DNA of 64,000 nucleotides. It comes from Ignavibacteriales bacterium. Its GTDB lineage: Bacteria; Bacteroidota; Ignavibacteria; Ignavibacteriales; Melioribacteraceae. The translations under genes were made by a program, and so were the position numbers. Under the pieces are notes generated by a model. It saw nothing but the letters and a program-made list of their open reading frames with translations, was not told the origin of the DNA and made no database searches. Location of the stretch: assembly GCA_016177735.1 (NCBI GenBank), contig JACOUS010000018.1, positions 62,001-126,000 of the forward strand. The letters are read 5' to 3'. Positions within the stretch are counted from its first letter, which is position 1; each line of letters opens with the position of its first letter. This document shows, in pieces, positions 35,817-45,059 of this stretch.

Positions 35817-37865
35817 CTATTTTGTTAGCAGCATTTTTTTTGTTTCAACAAAACTATGTTCTGAGCTTGCCGAAGAACTGACGGTTAATTTATAAAAGTA
35901 AACACCGCTCGTCAACAAATAATTTTGCGCATCAAATTTTATTTTGTATCTGCCGGGCTGATGAAAGCCGTTCACCAGTGCAGCAATTTCTCTTCCGAGG
36001 ATGTCGTAAATTTTCAACGTTACAAATTGTAGAGACGTTGCATGTTCACCCGTCCGTAAGGCGGGCAGCGTCTCTACGTTTGGGATTGTGTACTCAATTG
36101 TTGTTTCCGGATTGAACGGATTCGGATAATTCTGCTCCAACACAAAAGAAATCGGTAAACTATTTTCGTCATCAACATCTGTTACAGAAAGAACTTGTTT
36201 CAGAATCCAATTATCCGGATCGAATTCCATTTTGGTAACTGCAGAGTTCAGTTCTGTCTCAAAAACTTGTTCTTGGGCATTGTTGAAATAAGTAATTGTA
36301 GTATCGCCGGAATTGGTTTTGAGTTTAACTTTAACCGGCATTGTAAAAAATTGCGGATTTGAATTAACTTCTTGCCTAACCCGGAGTCTGAAAAGATGTT
36401 TTCCGTTTGCAAGCGGAGTTGAGTTCCAACCGAGATTATATTTGGGATAATTCTCGCCGTAAATCCATTCGCTGAAAAAATAATCGAGATCGGTTCCGGC
36501 AACTTGTTCTGCAACGCCTTGGAAATCTTCCGTTACCGCAACACCGTATGCATAACGCTGATCATTTGCATATTCTTTCATTAACTGAAAAAATTTTTCA
36601 TCGCCTGTAACTCCTCTCAACATGTGAAGTACCGTTGCACCCTTTGCGTATGATCTTCTATAATTAAAAATAGAACCGACGCTGGAAATATCCTGAACGT
36701 AAACTGAACCTTGAGCCCCCATTGATATAGCAAGGTTTGAGGTCATCTCTTCTTTATATTTTTGTTCATTGTATTTTGCTTCTAAATAAAGTGCCTCGAG
36801 GTAGGTCGCAAAGCCTTCGTTGAGCCAGATGTGTTCCCACGTTTTGCAAGTAATTTTATCGCCGAACCATTGATGTGCAAGTTCGTGTGCGACTACACTT
36901 TCGCTGCTTAAAGAGCCAAGTCCCATCGAAGTAATTGTTTGATGTTCCATTCCGCCGCCCCATGGAAATTGTGCATGCCCGTATTTTTCTTTCACGAACG
37001 GATATGTTCCAAACATATCGGAAAAAATTTTGATCATATCGTTTGTCAAATCCAAATTTGATTTAACTGTTTCCAAATTTTCAGGATAGACGTAATGTTT
37101 TAAAAGCAGAAATTTGCCCGGCTCGTATTCACAATATCTTGTGTAAATAGAATAGTTGGTAATTGCAACAGAGATTAAATAGTTAGCAATCGGGTAGCGG
37201 TTTTTCCATTTGTAAGTTTTTGTGCCGTCGCCATTCTCCTTTTCTTCAACTAATATTCCGTTTGAGACAGACACAAATTTTTTATCTGCTGTTAACCACA
37301 CATCCGATGAATCAACTTTATCAGCCGGAGTATCTTTGCCGGGCCACCAATCGCGTGCACCGTACGGTTCGCTCAAACTCCAGATGACCGGCGTGCTTCG
37401 CGATCTATCTGTGAATCCAAAACTCTCAAAACTTGACGGGTTGTTGCCCGGTGTTCCCTGATAACGAATCTCAACGGAGAATTCTTCTCCGGCAGAATAT
37501 GTTTTGCCCAAGAAAATTTTCAACTGATCGTTGTTGTGAGAAAATGTAAGCGAAGAATTATTTTGTTTGACCGATTGAACTGTCAGCACATTCGAAAGAT
37601 CGAGGAAGAAATTATTCATTTCTTGAAGTGCCTTCGCTTTAACTGTAGCTGTTCCTACGAGGGATTCCGTGCTGGTGTAAAATTTAAGATCGAGCTTGTA
37701 ATAGAGTGCATCGATTGTTTCATCGCCGGGATATGCTGCCCGGGAAATTTTGCTTAATCGTTCGAACGCTTTTGTTTTTCCTTCGGAACAGTAATACGCT
37801 CCGTCTTGAGCCGAAAGTGTAAGTACAGTCAAAAATAAAAAAGCAGCAAAGTAGCATTGTTTCAT
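35817..37865 (-). CDS. Secreted M1 family zinc aminopeptidase with type IX sorting domain
   Basis: 682 residues: signal peptide (about 1-19, ending L-S-A), an N-terminal beta-sheet domain, then the gluzincin catalytic domain. The exopeptidase motif appears as G-G-G-M-E-H (variant of G-x-M-E-N). The zinc site is H327-E328-L-A-H331 with the third ligand Glu350 eighteen residues on (W-L-N-E-G-F-A-T-Y). The C-terminus is a sorting domain (N-Y-P-N-P-F-N-P-E-T-T-I to K-K-M-L-L-T-K), so it is exported through the type IX system. That domain carries an extra segment around A-L-R-T-G-E-H-A-T-S encoded by a palindromic repeat (36029-36077), and a second at S-S-S-A-S-S-E-H-S-F. It probably trims N-terminal residues from external peptides. 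Confidence 0.93.
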   Translation of the reverse strand: MKQCYFAAFLFLTVLTLSAQDGAYYCSEGKTKAFERLSKISRAAYPGDETIDALYYKLDLKFYTSTESLVGTATVKAKALQEMNNFFLDLSNVLTVQSVKQNNSSLTFSHNNDQLKIFLGKTYSAGEEFSVEIRYQGTPGNNPSSFESFGFTDRSRSTPVIWSLSEPYGARDWWPGKDTPADKVDSSDVWLTADKKFVSVSNGILVEEKENGDGTKTYKWKNRYPIANYLISVAITNYSIYTRYCEYEPGKFLLLKHYVYPENLETVKSNLDLTNDMIKIFSDMFGTYPFVKEKYGHAQFPWGGGMEHQTITSMGLGSLSSESVVAHELAHQWFGDKITCKTWEHIWLNEGFATYLEALYLEAKYNEQKYKEEMTSNLAISMGAQGSVYVQDISSVGSIFNYRRSYAKGATVLHMLRGVTGDEKFFQLMKEYANDQRYAYGVAVTEDFQGVAEQVAGTDLDYFFSEWIYGENYPKYNLGWNSTPLANGKHLFRLRVRQEVNSNPQFFTMPVKVKLKTNSGDTTITYFNNAQEQVFETELNSAVTKMEFDPDNWILKQVLSVTDVDDENSLPISFVLEQNYPNPFNPETTIEYTIPNVETLPALRTGEHATSLQFVTLKIYDILGREIAALVNGFHQPGRYKIKFDAQNYLLTSGVYFYKLTVSSSASSEHSFVETKKMLLTK
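36029..36077. repeat. 49-bp palindromic repeat inserted in the M1 aminopeptidase sorting domain
   Basis: Outer arms GTAGAGACG (36029-36037) and CGTCTCTAC (36069-36077) enclose inner arms CCCG and CGGG. It encodes about 16 residues that have no counterpart in the other sorting domains in this window. Confidence 0.65.
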
Positions 37866-38046
37866 TATTCAACCTAAATTTTTCTGAAGCAAAATATTTA
37901 ACAACATTTTGGGAAGAAAGGGAAATTTTCAGGTATCAAAAATTTTCTTTGCCGGTAAAATTTCCTGAGATGGATTTGCTTTAGTCCCGGCAAATATTTT
38001 ACTAACTTACGGCAAAAATTTGCAGAAATAAAAACAGAAATCCTTT

Positions 38047-39345
38047 ATGAAAAAATTGCCTCTTCATACAAAAATATTTATCGGATTGTTTGCCGGGCTT
38101 GCTCTCGGAATTTTGACTAATTTCTTTTTCAGCGGAAACGAGAATGTAACATGGTTTGCCGCTAATATTGCCCAGCCAGCCGGGCAAATCTTTTTGCGGA
38201 TGATCTTTATGATTATTGTTCCGCTCATATTCACTGCTATTGCGCTTGGTGTCGCAGATTTTCGTGATGTAAAAAAGATCGGAAGAATCGGCGGAAGGGT
38301 ACTCCTCTTCACATTTTTTATAACAACAATCTCTGTGCTCATCGGAATATTTTTGGTGGATCTGTTTCGACCCGGTGCCGGCATTTCGGAGGAAAGCCGC
38401 ACAGCTTTGATGCAAACGCTTCCAAACAATCAAGCCGTTAGTGGAATCATTACTTCCGCGCACGAAGCAAAAAGTTTTGTACAGATTATTTTGGATTTAA
38501 TTCCGCGTAATCCTTTTCAAGAAATTGTTTTTTATCTCGATCCGAATTACCGCGGCGGCGGTCTGCTTGCACTAATGTTTTTTGCATTGATATTCGGGCT
38601 CGGAATGGCTGTTGCCGATTACGAAAAAGTTGAACCGCTTATCAAAACTTTGCAAGGTGTTTACGAAGTTGTGATGAAGATGATCGACTTTGCAATGAAG
38701 CTTGCACCGTACGGAGTTGCCGCATTAATTTTTTCTACTGCGTCTCAGCTTGGTTTTAAAATCATTCTCGTTCTGCTTAATTATGTTCTGATCGTGCTCG
38801 GTGCATTGCTGATTCATTTCTTTTTTACCTACGGCGCAATTTTAAAATATGTTATCAAAAGAAGTCCGGTAGAATTTTTCAAAGGAATCGGCGAAGTAAT
38901 CATTACGGCATTTTCAACAAGTTCATCGAATGCGACACTGCCGACTTCAATCCGTGTTACGCATGAAAAACTTAAAGTAGATAAAGATATTACAAATTTT
39001 GTTTTGACTGTCGGCTCAACTGCGAATCAAAACGGCACGGCACTTTACGAAGGAATTACGGTTTTGTTTCTCGCACAATTTTTTGGAGTTGATCTGACTA
39101 TCACCCAGCAATTGATTGTTGTGTTTCTTGCAATATTAGCCGGTGTTGGAACTGCGGGCGTGCCGGGCGGATCACTGCCGCTTGTTGTAATGGTTATGCA
39201 GACTATCGGCGTTCCGGCTGAAGGAATCGGTATTATTCTCGGAGTTGATCGATTGCTCGATATGTCGAGAACCGTTGTTAATGTTAGCGGAGATATTGTG
39301 CTTGCATGCTGGGTCGATGCTACGGAAAAAAAGAAGCTTCAATGA
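38047..39345 (+). CDS. Dicarboxylate/amino-acid:cation symporter (DAACS family)
   Basis: 432 residues, inner-membrane secondary transporter expected to take up glutamate, aspartate or C4-dicarboxylates with Na+ or H+. Several hydrophobic segments are seen. Family motifs are the serine-rich hairpin S-T-S-S-S-N-A-T-L-P-T-S, N-Q-N-G-T-A-L-Y-E (TM7, variant of N-M-D-G-T), G-T-A-G-V-P-G-G and D-R-L-L-D-M-S-R-T-V-V-N-V-S-G-D. The substrate (Glu/Asp versus succinate/fumarate) cannot be read from the motifs; proximity to the methylmalonyl-CoA genes would fit a C4-dicarboxylate. The gene is convergent with the TerC gene. Confidence 0.92.
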   Translation: MKKLPLHTKIFIGLFAGLALGILTNFFFSGNENVTWFAANIAQPAGQIFLRMIFMIIVPLIFTAIALGVADFRDVKKIGRIGGRVLLFTFFITTISVLIGIFLVDLFRPGAGISEESRTALMQTLPNNQAVSGIITSAHEAKSFVQIILDLIPRNPFQEIVFYLDPNYRGGGLLALMFFALIFGLGMAVADYEKVEPLIKTLQGVYEVVMKMIDFAMKLAPYGVAALIFSTASQLGFKIILVLLNYVLIVLGALLIHFFFTYGAILKYVIKRSPVEFFKGIGEVIITAFSTSSSNATLPTSIRVTHEKLKVDKDITNFVLTVGSTANQNGTALYEGITVLFLAQFFGVDLTITQQLIVVFLAILAGVGTAGVPGGSLPLVVMVMQTIGVPAEGIGIILGVDRLLDMSRTVVNVSGDIVLACWVDATEKKKLQ

Positions 39346-39360
39346 AATAAAGAAATAACT

Positions 39361-39590
39361 CGATACTATGGGCAAGTACGAATTACGAAGTACGAACGCA
39401 ATTTTGGATTTAGGAATTACGATTTAGGAGTTTAAAAACACAAATCCACTTTTGACAAAACTTTCTTATAAATTCTGACTCCTGATTTCAGTCTTCTCCA
39501 TAGAAGTTCTTCGGACAAGCATCCGGAATCCAGTATCTCCGAAGGAGTCCTATGGACGAACATCAGCATCAAGAACAAGAGTTTAACCGC
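39361..39590. repeat. Dispersed repeats between convergent genes
   Basis: TACGAATTACGAAGTACGAA near 39377 and a later TTAGGAATTACGATTTAGGAG, then a ~20-bp imperfect inverted repeat (39496-39515 with 39538-39557) around AGCATCCGGAATCC, then AACATCAGCATC. It matches the word types at 17521-17617. Confidence 0.55.
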
Positions 39591-39631
39591 CATATTTTAA
39601 GCGGGCATGAGCAAGATTCTTGAGGAATGTT

Positions 39632-40561
39632 CTACTTCCTCTTTTCACTTTCCTTTATTACAACCGAAGCAAAAATTGAAATTGCGAGCGTTGCAATGAT
39701 TATTATCAGCGAAACTTGTACTGGAATATGAATCACTCCCGAAATCAACATCTTCACACCGACGAAGAAAAGTATAAATGAAATTCCGTACTTGAGATAT
39801 TTGAACAAGCCCAAAATTCCGGCAAGCGCAAAAAACAATGAACGAAGCCCGAGTATTGCAAATAAGTTGGATGTTATGGCTATGAACGGATCGCGTGTAA
39901 TTGCAAGTACTGCCGGAATCGAATCGATTGCAAAAATCAAATCGGTAGATTCAACAAGTATTAAAGTAATGAAAGCTACAGTGCCGTAAATTTTTTTATT
40001 GTGCTTAACAAAAAAGTGATCCGAATTTTCGTCGGTTTTTATTCTAAAGAATTTTTTTGCAAGCTTGACAAAAACATTTTTTTCCGGGTGTATTTCTTCA
40101 TCTTTTGAAGTGAGCATTTTGTAAGCAGTGTAAACCAGTATTGCACCGAAGATGTAAATCATAAATTGGAATCTGGTGATCAATTCAACACCGGCAACAA
40201 TAAAGAGTATTCTAAGAACCACCGCACCGATAATTCCCCATTTCAGAATTCTCGGCTGGTGTTTGGTTTTAATTCCCATCACGTTGAAAATCATGATGAA
40301 GACGAACAGATTATCTACAGAAAGAGAATACTCAACAAGATAACCGGCAATAAACTCAAAAGATTTTGTACCGCCTTCGGGAAAGAAAAAGTAGATAAAT
40401 ATTGAGAACAAAAAAGCAGAAGAAATCCAAACGGAAGTCCATAGCAGCGCGGTTTTTACACGAATCTCGTCTTTGCGGTGATCCGTCATGAACATATCAA
40501 TTGTAAAAACTACTATGAATAATGCGGCAAAAATTACCCAGAATAAAAAATGTATTTCCAT
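39632..40561 (-). CDS. TerC/Alx family integral membrane protein
   Basis: 309 residues with about nine hydrophobic segments. The TerC family hallmarks are present: D-M-F-M-T-D near the start, the A-G-Y-L-V-E-Y-S-L-S-V-D-N-L-F-V-F motif (about residue 75-90) with acidic residues in membrane segments, and later V-E-S-T-D-L-I-F-A-I-D-S-I-P-A. Members export metal ions, notably Mn2+ in the Alx group, or confer tellurite resistance. It is a single gene here. I looked for a Mn riboswitch of the yybP-ykoY type before it and did not see one. Confidence 0.92.
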   Translation of the reverse strand: MEIHFLFWVIFAALFIVVFTIDMFMTDHRKDEIRVKTALLWTSVWISSAFLFSIFIYFFFPEGGTKSFEFIAGYLVEYSLSVDNLFVFIMIFNVMGIKTKHQPRILKWGIIGAVVLRILFIVAGVELITRFQFMIYIFGAILVYTAYKMLTSKDEEIHPEKNVFVKLAKKFFRIKTDENSDHFFVKHNKKIYGTVAFITLILVESTDLIFAIDSIPAVLAITRDPFIAITSNLFAILGLRSLFFALAGILGLFKYLKYGISFILFFVGVKMLISGVIHIPVQVSLIIIIATLAISIFASVVIKESEKRK

Positions 40562-40655
40562 GTTTTAGCTGTTATTAAATTTTTGGTTGGACAAAGATAA
40601 TTAAAGAGCCGTAATTCTGTGGAAAAAAACGGAATAAAATTTTGTGCAGTAAAAT

Positions 40656-40682
40656 GTAACGCAGATCTATAATCTGCGTTAC
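40656..40682. repeat. Perfect 11-bp hairpin after the oadB-like gene
   Basis: Arms GTAACGCAGAT (40656-40666) and ATCTGCGTTAC (40672-40682) with loop CTATA. It follows the last gene of the Na+ pump operon and may end transcription, but no T-run is adjacent; it belongs to the CGCAGAT repeat family. Confidence 0.7.
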
Positions 40683-40713
40683 TCAAAAAAATAAAAATCT
40701 GCGCACATTAAAA

Positions 40714-41877
40714 TCAGCCCATGAAAAACGAAAGAAGGATACCGGCGGCAACAGCCGAGCCGATTACACCGGCAACATTAGGAGCCATTGCATGCATCAG
40801 CAGATGATTTTTCGGATCGTACTGCAAACCAACTACTTGGGAAACGCGTGCACTATCCGGTACTGCAGAAACGCCGGCATTGCCTATCAGCGGATTAATT
40901 TTATTTTCATCGCTCAAAAATAGATTCATAATTTTTGCAAACATAACGCCGCCGAATGTTGCAATCATAAACGAAACTGCTCCAAGCGCAAAAATTCCGA
41001 TTGACTTCGCCGTTAAAAATGTTGTTGCTTGTGTTGATGCACCAACCGTCAAGCCGATTAATATTGTCACAATATCAATCAGCGAGCCTTTTGCAGTATC
41101 AGCCAAACGTTTTGTAACGCCGCTCTCTTTCAAAATATTTCCGAAGAACAACATTCCGAGAAGTGGAAGAGCACTCGGAGTAATAAAGCAAGTAAGTAAT
41201 AACCCAACAATCGGGAAAAGAATTTTTTCAAGTTTTGAAACCTGACGCGGCGGTTTCATCTTTATCAAACGTTCTTTATCGGTTGTCAAAAGTTTCATAA
41301 TTGGCGGCTGAATTACCGGCACGAGTGCCATGTAAGAATATGCTGAAACTGCTATTGCACCAACAAGTTCGGGTGCTAATTTGGAAGAGAGGAAAATTGC
41401 TGTCGGTCCATCGGCGCCACCGATAATGCCGATAGCAGCAGCTTGCTGCGGTAAGTAACCGAGAGCCAATGCAATTGTGTACGCACCAAAAATTCCAAGT
41501 TGTGATGCGGCACCGAGCAAGATTAATTTTGGATTGGAAAGCAAAGTTGAAAAGTCTGTCATCGCACCGATGCCGAGAAAAATCAGCGGCGGGTAAATTC
41601 CTTTTGTGACACCGAAATATAAATAGTTAAGGACACTGCCGTTTTCATAAATACCGACTTGCAAATTTGCATTTTCAAGAAACGGAATGTTGCCGATGAG
41701 AATTCCGAATCCAATTGGAACGAGTAAAAGCGGTTCGTAATCTTTTGCGATTGCGAGATATATAAATGCAAACGCAACCATAATCATGATGCAATGACCG
41801 ATTGTGAAATTTGCGAATGCGGTGTACCGCATAAATTGATCGAAGCCGTGAGCTGTAAATTCGAAAAACTGCTGCAT
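40714..41877 (-). CDS. mmdB: Na+-translocating decarboxylase beta subunit (OadB/MmdB/GcdB type)
   Basis: 387 residues, about ten membrane segments. This subunit decarboxylates the carboxybiotin of the carrier and couples it to Na+ export across the inner membrane. Diagnostic motifs are I-G-I-I-G-G-A-D-G-P-T-A-I-F (conserved Asp) and S-A-Y-S-Y-M-A-L-V-P-V-I-Q-P-P with the conserved Tyr/Ser region, and G-N-A-G-V-S-A-V-P-D-S-A-R-V near the end. It is two bases after the biotin carrier gene in the same operon. The neighbours point to methylmalonyl-CoA as substrate. Confidence 0.95.
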   Translation of the reverse strand: MQQFFEFTAHGFDQFMRYTAFANFTIGHCIMIMVAFAFIYLAIAKDYEPLLLVPIGFGILIGNIPFLENANLQVGIYENGSVLNYLYFGVTKGIYPPLIFLGIGAMTDFSTLLSNPKLILLGAASQLGIFGAYTIALALGYLPQQAAAIGIIGGADGPTAIFLSSKLAPELVGAIAVSAYSYMALVPVIQPPIMKLLTTDKERLIKMKPPRQVSKLEKILFPIVGLLLTCFITPSALPLLGMLFFGNILKESGVTKRLADTAKGSLIDIVTILIGLTVGASTQATTFLTAKSIGIFALGAVSFMIATFGGVMFAKIMNLFLSDENKINPLIGNAGVSAVPDSARVSQVVGLQYDPKNHLLMHAMAPNVAGVIGSAVAAGILLSFFMG

Positions 41878-41879
41878 GG

Positions 41880-42323
41880 TTAACCTCCGATCTCTACAAG
41901 AAGTTCGCCTTCAAGAACCGAATCGCCCGGTTTAACTTTTATCGAAATTATTTTTCCTTCTTTATCGGCGTTAACATTGTTTTCCATTTTCATAGCTTCG
42001 AGCGTGAGAAGTTTATCACCGATCTTTACCGTATCGCCTTCTTTTACATGAACGTGAAGAATTACGCCCGGCAGCGGAGATTTTACATGACCAACTCCTT
42101 TTGGCTCTGCCGGACTGCTTGTTTTTGCAACCTGCTTAACAATATCGGTAGAAGGAGAAACAACAGATCTTACTAAACGCGGTGTTTTTGTAGCTTGAAT
42201 TTTTTTATCGATCTCTACCTGGTATGAAGTGCCGTTCACTTCAATTTCAGCAACATTATCTTCTACATTAATTATATCAACTTCATATTGGCTGCCGTTG
42301 ATTTTTAATTTGAATTTTTTCAT
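41880..42323 (-). CDS. mmdC: Biotin carboxyl carrier subunit of the Na+ pump decarboxylase
   Basis: 147 residues: an N-terminal basic region, a proline/alanine-poor linker, and a C-terminal biotinyl domain (about 78-147). The biotinylated lysine is Lys112 in L-E-A-M-K-M-E-N-N. The carrier moves CO2 from the carboxyltransferase to the membrane beta subunit. The ATG lies 12 bases after the gamma-subunit stop and the gene ends two bases before mmdB. Confidence 0.95.
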   Translation of the reverse strand: MKKFKLKINGSQYEVDIINVEDNVAEIEVNGTSYQVEIDKKIQATKTPRLVRSVVSPSTDIVKQVAKTSSPAEPKGVGHVKSPLPGVILHVHVKEGDTVKIGDKLLTLEAMKMENNVNADKEGKIISIKVKPGDSVLEGELLVEIGG

Positions 42324-42335
42324 CGCTTCAATTCC

Positions 42336-42758
42336 TTATCTGGGGTATTGTCTTAATCCGTAGATTTTAGAACTCCACGGTGAATAAGTTTTGGTTACTC
42401 TGTTAATGGTAAGTACTGTGCATTCGTGATCGTGCATTTCACTCATATAAAGATGTAATGCAACAGCAATTGCCGCATTAATATCGCCCGAAGTTTCAAG
42501 AACTTTTATGACTTCTTTTTCTTTCTTACCGGCTCTTTCCAAATTTCTTTTTAGTTTGAGGTTGAGAATTTTTGTGATGTTGAGAAATAAAATGTAAAGA
42601 AGCAGAAGGGAAAGGAACACAACAGCCATTCCGATGAAGGTCATTCCGACTCCCCACGGATCAATTTCGTTAAACCGTTGTGCGTTCTGTGAAATTTTTG
42701 CTTTTGCGAGTGAATCTACCGTTGCTGTGCTTGCTTGTGCTATTATTGCAAATATCAT
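42336..42758 (-). CDS. oadG: Na+ pump decarboxylase gamma subunit (OadG-like)
   Basis: 140 residues from ATG 42758, which has AAGGAGG just upstream; a longer frame into mmdA is not needed. One membrane helix (about 34-55, W-G-V-G-M-T-F-I-G-M-A-V-V-F) carries the OadG/MmdD signature G-x-x-x-V-F-x-x-L; the C-terminal part has H-L-Y-M-S-E-M-H-D-H-E and ends Y-S-P-W-S-S-K. It stabilises the complex by connecting alpha and beta subunits. Sits between mmdA and the biotin carrier. Confidence 0.85.
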   Translation of the reverse strand: MIFAIIAQASTATVDSLAKAKISQNAQRFNEIDPWGVGMTFIGMAVVFLSLLLLYILFLNITKILNLKLKRNLERAGKKEKEVIKVLETSGDINAAIAVALHLYMSEMHDHECTVLTINRVTKTYSPWSSKIYGLRQYPR

Positions 42759-42768
42759 TTCTTCCTCC

Positions 42769-44328
42769 TTATAACGGCATGTTAGAATGTTTCTTGGGAG
42801 GATTAACATCTTTCTTTGTTGAAAGAGACTGCAGTGCACGTATAATTCTGAATCTTGTATTTCGCGGTTCAATCACATCATCTATAAAACCATACTTTGC
42901 CGCAACGTACGGGTTGGCAAATTTTCTTTTGTACTCTTCTTCTTTTTTGTTGATGAACTGTAGACGTTCTTGTTCATCCTGAATTTCGCTGATCTCTTTA
43001 TTGTGAAGAACCTCGATTGCGCCGCGCGGACCCATAACTGCAACTTCTGCCGTGGGCCATGCATAGTTGATATCGCCGCGCAAATGTTTGGAACCCATTA
43101 CGTCGTAAGCGCCGCCGTATGCTTTGCGTAGTATGATTGTAATTTTCGGAACCGTTGCTTCGCCGTATGCAAATAAAAGTTTTGCACCGTGAAGAATTAT
43201 TCCGCCGTATTCTTGCGTTGTGCCGGGTAAAAATCCCGGTACATCAACCAGCGTTACAATTGGTATGTTGAATGCATCGCAGAAGCGGACGAATCTTCCG
43301 GCTTTGCGCGATGAATTAATATCGAGTACTCCGGCAAGATAATTTGGTTGATTTGCAACAATGCCGACAGAGATTCCGTTAAATCGTGCGAAGCCGACAA
43401 CAATGTTTGGAGCGTAGTGACGCTGTACTTCAACAAATTCATGATAATCCGTAATTGCATGAATTACATCTTTTACATCGTAAGGTTTGTTCGGGCTTTC
43501 GGGAATAATTTCGTTGAGCGAATCTTCGAGTCTGTCGATCGGGTCATCACAAAATGCAAGAGGCGGATCTTCCAAATTATTTTGCGGCATGTAACTCAAA
43601 AGTTTTCTGATAAGAAGAATTCCTTCTTGTTCGTCTTCGGCAACAAAATGTGTAACGCCGGATTTTGATCCGTGAACCATTGCACCGCCGAGTTCGTCAT
43701 CGGTTACTGTTTCTCCGGTAACAGTCTTTACAACTTTTGGACCGGTAACAAACATATAGCTTTTACCTTTGGTCATAATTGTAAAATCAGTTAGAGCCGG
43801 CGAATAAACTGCACCGCCGGCACATGGACCAAAGATTGCTGATATCTGCGGCACAACTCCCGATGCTAAAATATTTCGTTGAAAAATTTCAGCATAGCCG
43901 CCGAGACTTTTGACACCTTCTTGAATTCTCGCGCCGCCGCTGTCGTTAATTCCAATTACCGGTGCGCCCACTTTCATTGCTTTGTCCATCACTTTACAAA
44001 TTTTCTGCGCGTACATTTCTGAAAGTGATCCGCCGAAAACGGTAAAGTCTTGCGAGAAAACATAAACGAGTCTGCCGTCGATTGTACCGTAGCCGGTTAC
44101 AACGCCATCTGATAAATAAGTTTGCTTGTCCAAACCGAAATCAACTGTTCTGTGCGAAACAAACATGTCGAACTCTTCGAAGCTTCCTTCGTCGAGTAGC
44201 ATATCGATTCTTTCGCGGGCAGTGAATTTTCCTTTTTGGTGCTGGGATTCGATTCTTTTTTCGCCGCCGCCAAGCCGTGCTTTTTCACGCTTATCCAGTA
44301 ATTCTTGAATCTTCTCTTGAATAGGCAT
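42769..44328 (-). CDS. mmdA: Methylmalonyl-CoA decarboxylase alpha / acyl-CoA carboxyltransferase subunit
   Basis: 519 residues, the carboxyltransferase of the biotin-dependent complex, moving the carboxyl group between methylmalonyl-CoA and biotin. Typical motifs: G-G-G-E-K-R-I-E-x-Q-H near the start, G-A-R-I-Q-E-G-V at the acyl-CoA oxyanion site, [12 protein letters not shown] and [10 protein letters not shown]. Sequence alone does not separate MmdA from propionyl-CoA carboxylase beta; the beta and gamma membrane subunits beside it favour the Na+-pumping decarboxylase, which may run in the carboxylating direction too. Confidence 0.95.
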   Translation of the reverse strand: MPIQEKIQELLDKREKARLGGGEKRIESQHQKGKFTARERIDMLLDEGSFEEFDMFVSHRTVDFGLDKQTYLSDGVVTGYGTIDGRLVYVFSQDFTVFGGSLSEMYAQKICKVMDKAMKVGAPVIGINDSGGARIQEGVKSLGGYAEIFQRNILASGVVPQISAIFGPCAGGAVYSPALTDFTIMTKGKSYMFVTGPKVVKTVTGETVTDDELGGAMVHGSKSGVTHFVAEDEQEGILLIRKLLSYMPQNNLEDPPLAFCDDPIDRLEDSLNEIIPESPNKPYDVKDVIHAITDYHEFVEVQRHYAPNIVVGFARFNGISVGIVANQPNYLAGVLDINSSRKAGRFVRFCDAFNIPIVTLVDVPGFLPGTTQEYGGIILHGAKLLFAYGEATVPKITIILRKAYGGAYDVMGSKHLRGDINYAWPTAEVAVMGPRGAIEVLHNKEISEIQDEQERLQFINKKEEEYKRKFANPYVAAKYGFIDDVIEPRNTRFRIIRALQSLSTKKDVNPPKKHSNMPL

Positions 44329-44338
44329 TATTCCTCCT

Positions 44339-44540
44339 GAATAGAGTGATGAGTGAAGAATGTAGAATGTAGGGATTTTTTTTTCGATGAGATAATCAAC
44401 CTTTGCTACACTTGACTAATCTTTCGTATTCATCACGATCTTTAATTTGCTGTTTTATTCGATTGCTATATTAGATTTATTCTTTATGAAAAATTTCCAT
44501 TTATAATTTTCTGAAAAACTCTACGCTCCTCACTCGTCAC
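44339..44540. repeat. GAGTGATGAGTGAAGAATG / inverted CTCCTCACTCGTCAC repeat pair
   Basis: Two related stretches at 44344-44370 and about 44519-44540 are roughly inverted copies of each other, flanking the gap between mce and mmdA. The second one runs through the last codons of the epimerase gene (K-S-D-E-stop). They share words with the repeat at 11411-11485. Confidence 0.45.
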
Positions 44541-44949
44541 TTTTCGCGGGTTTCTCACACAGTTCCGTTAAAACTCCGTAAGTAGATTTCGGATGAAGGA
44601 AAGCGATGTTCAAGCCTTCTGCACCTCTGCGCGGTTCTTTATCGATTAATTGAACGCCTTTTGCTTCAACTTCTTTTAGTGTGTCTTTCAAATTACTTGC
44701 GGCAAAAGCAATGTGATGAATTCCTTCTCCTTTTTTTTCGATGAACTTACCAACCGGTCCGTCCGGTTCGGTCGATTCGAGCAATTCAATTTTTGTTTGT
44801 CCTATCATAAAAAAAGCGGTCTTCACTTTTTGATCTTTCACTTCTTCGACGGCATAACATTTTAATCCGAGAACATTTTCGTAATACTTAATTGAGTCAT
44901 CTAAATTTTTGACCGCAATACCGATATGTTCTATGTGTGTTAGTTCCAT
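44530..44949 (-). CDS. mce: Methylmalonyl-CoA epimerase
   Basis: Interconverts (R)- and (S)-methylmalonyl-CoA between the mutase and the decarboxylase. 139 residues, a vicinal-oxygen-chelate (glyoxalase-like) fold: H-I-G-I-A-V near the N-terminus supplies a metal ligand, with E-L-L-E, G-E-G-I-H-H-I-A-F and L-T-E-L providing the others. Lies between the mutase (110 bases upstream) and mmdA (201 bases downstream) on the same strand. Its last codons overlap a dispersed repeat. Confidence 0.95.
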   Translation of the reverse strand: MELTHIEHIGIAVKNLDDSIKYYENVLGLKCYAVEEVKDQKVKTAFFMIGQTKIELLESTEPDGPVGKFIEKKGEGIHHIAFAASNLKDTLKEVEAKGVQLIDKEPRRGAEGLNIAFLHPKSTYGVLTELCEKPAKSDE

Positions 44950-45059
44950 TTTTATATCCGTTTACTGATTTCAAATTGTTGTTTCGTCATGATAACTATT
45001 GTCGAATTGTTATATGATTATATTGTTAAGCAACTTGATATTAGCTAACAATAGAGCAA

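Noticed and set aside
40562-40713. Possible Mn riboswitch (yybP-ykoY) before the TerC gene
   Set aside because: No conserved riboswitch core seen; the only structure is the CGCAGAT hairpin belonging to the end of the upstream operon.
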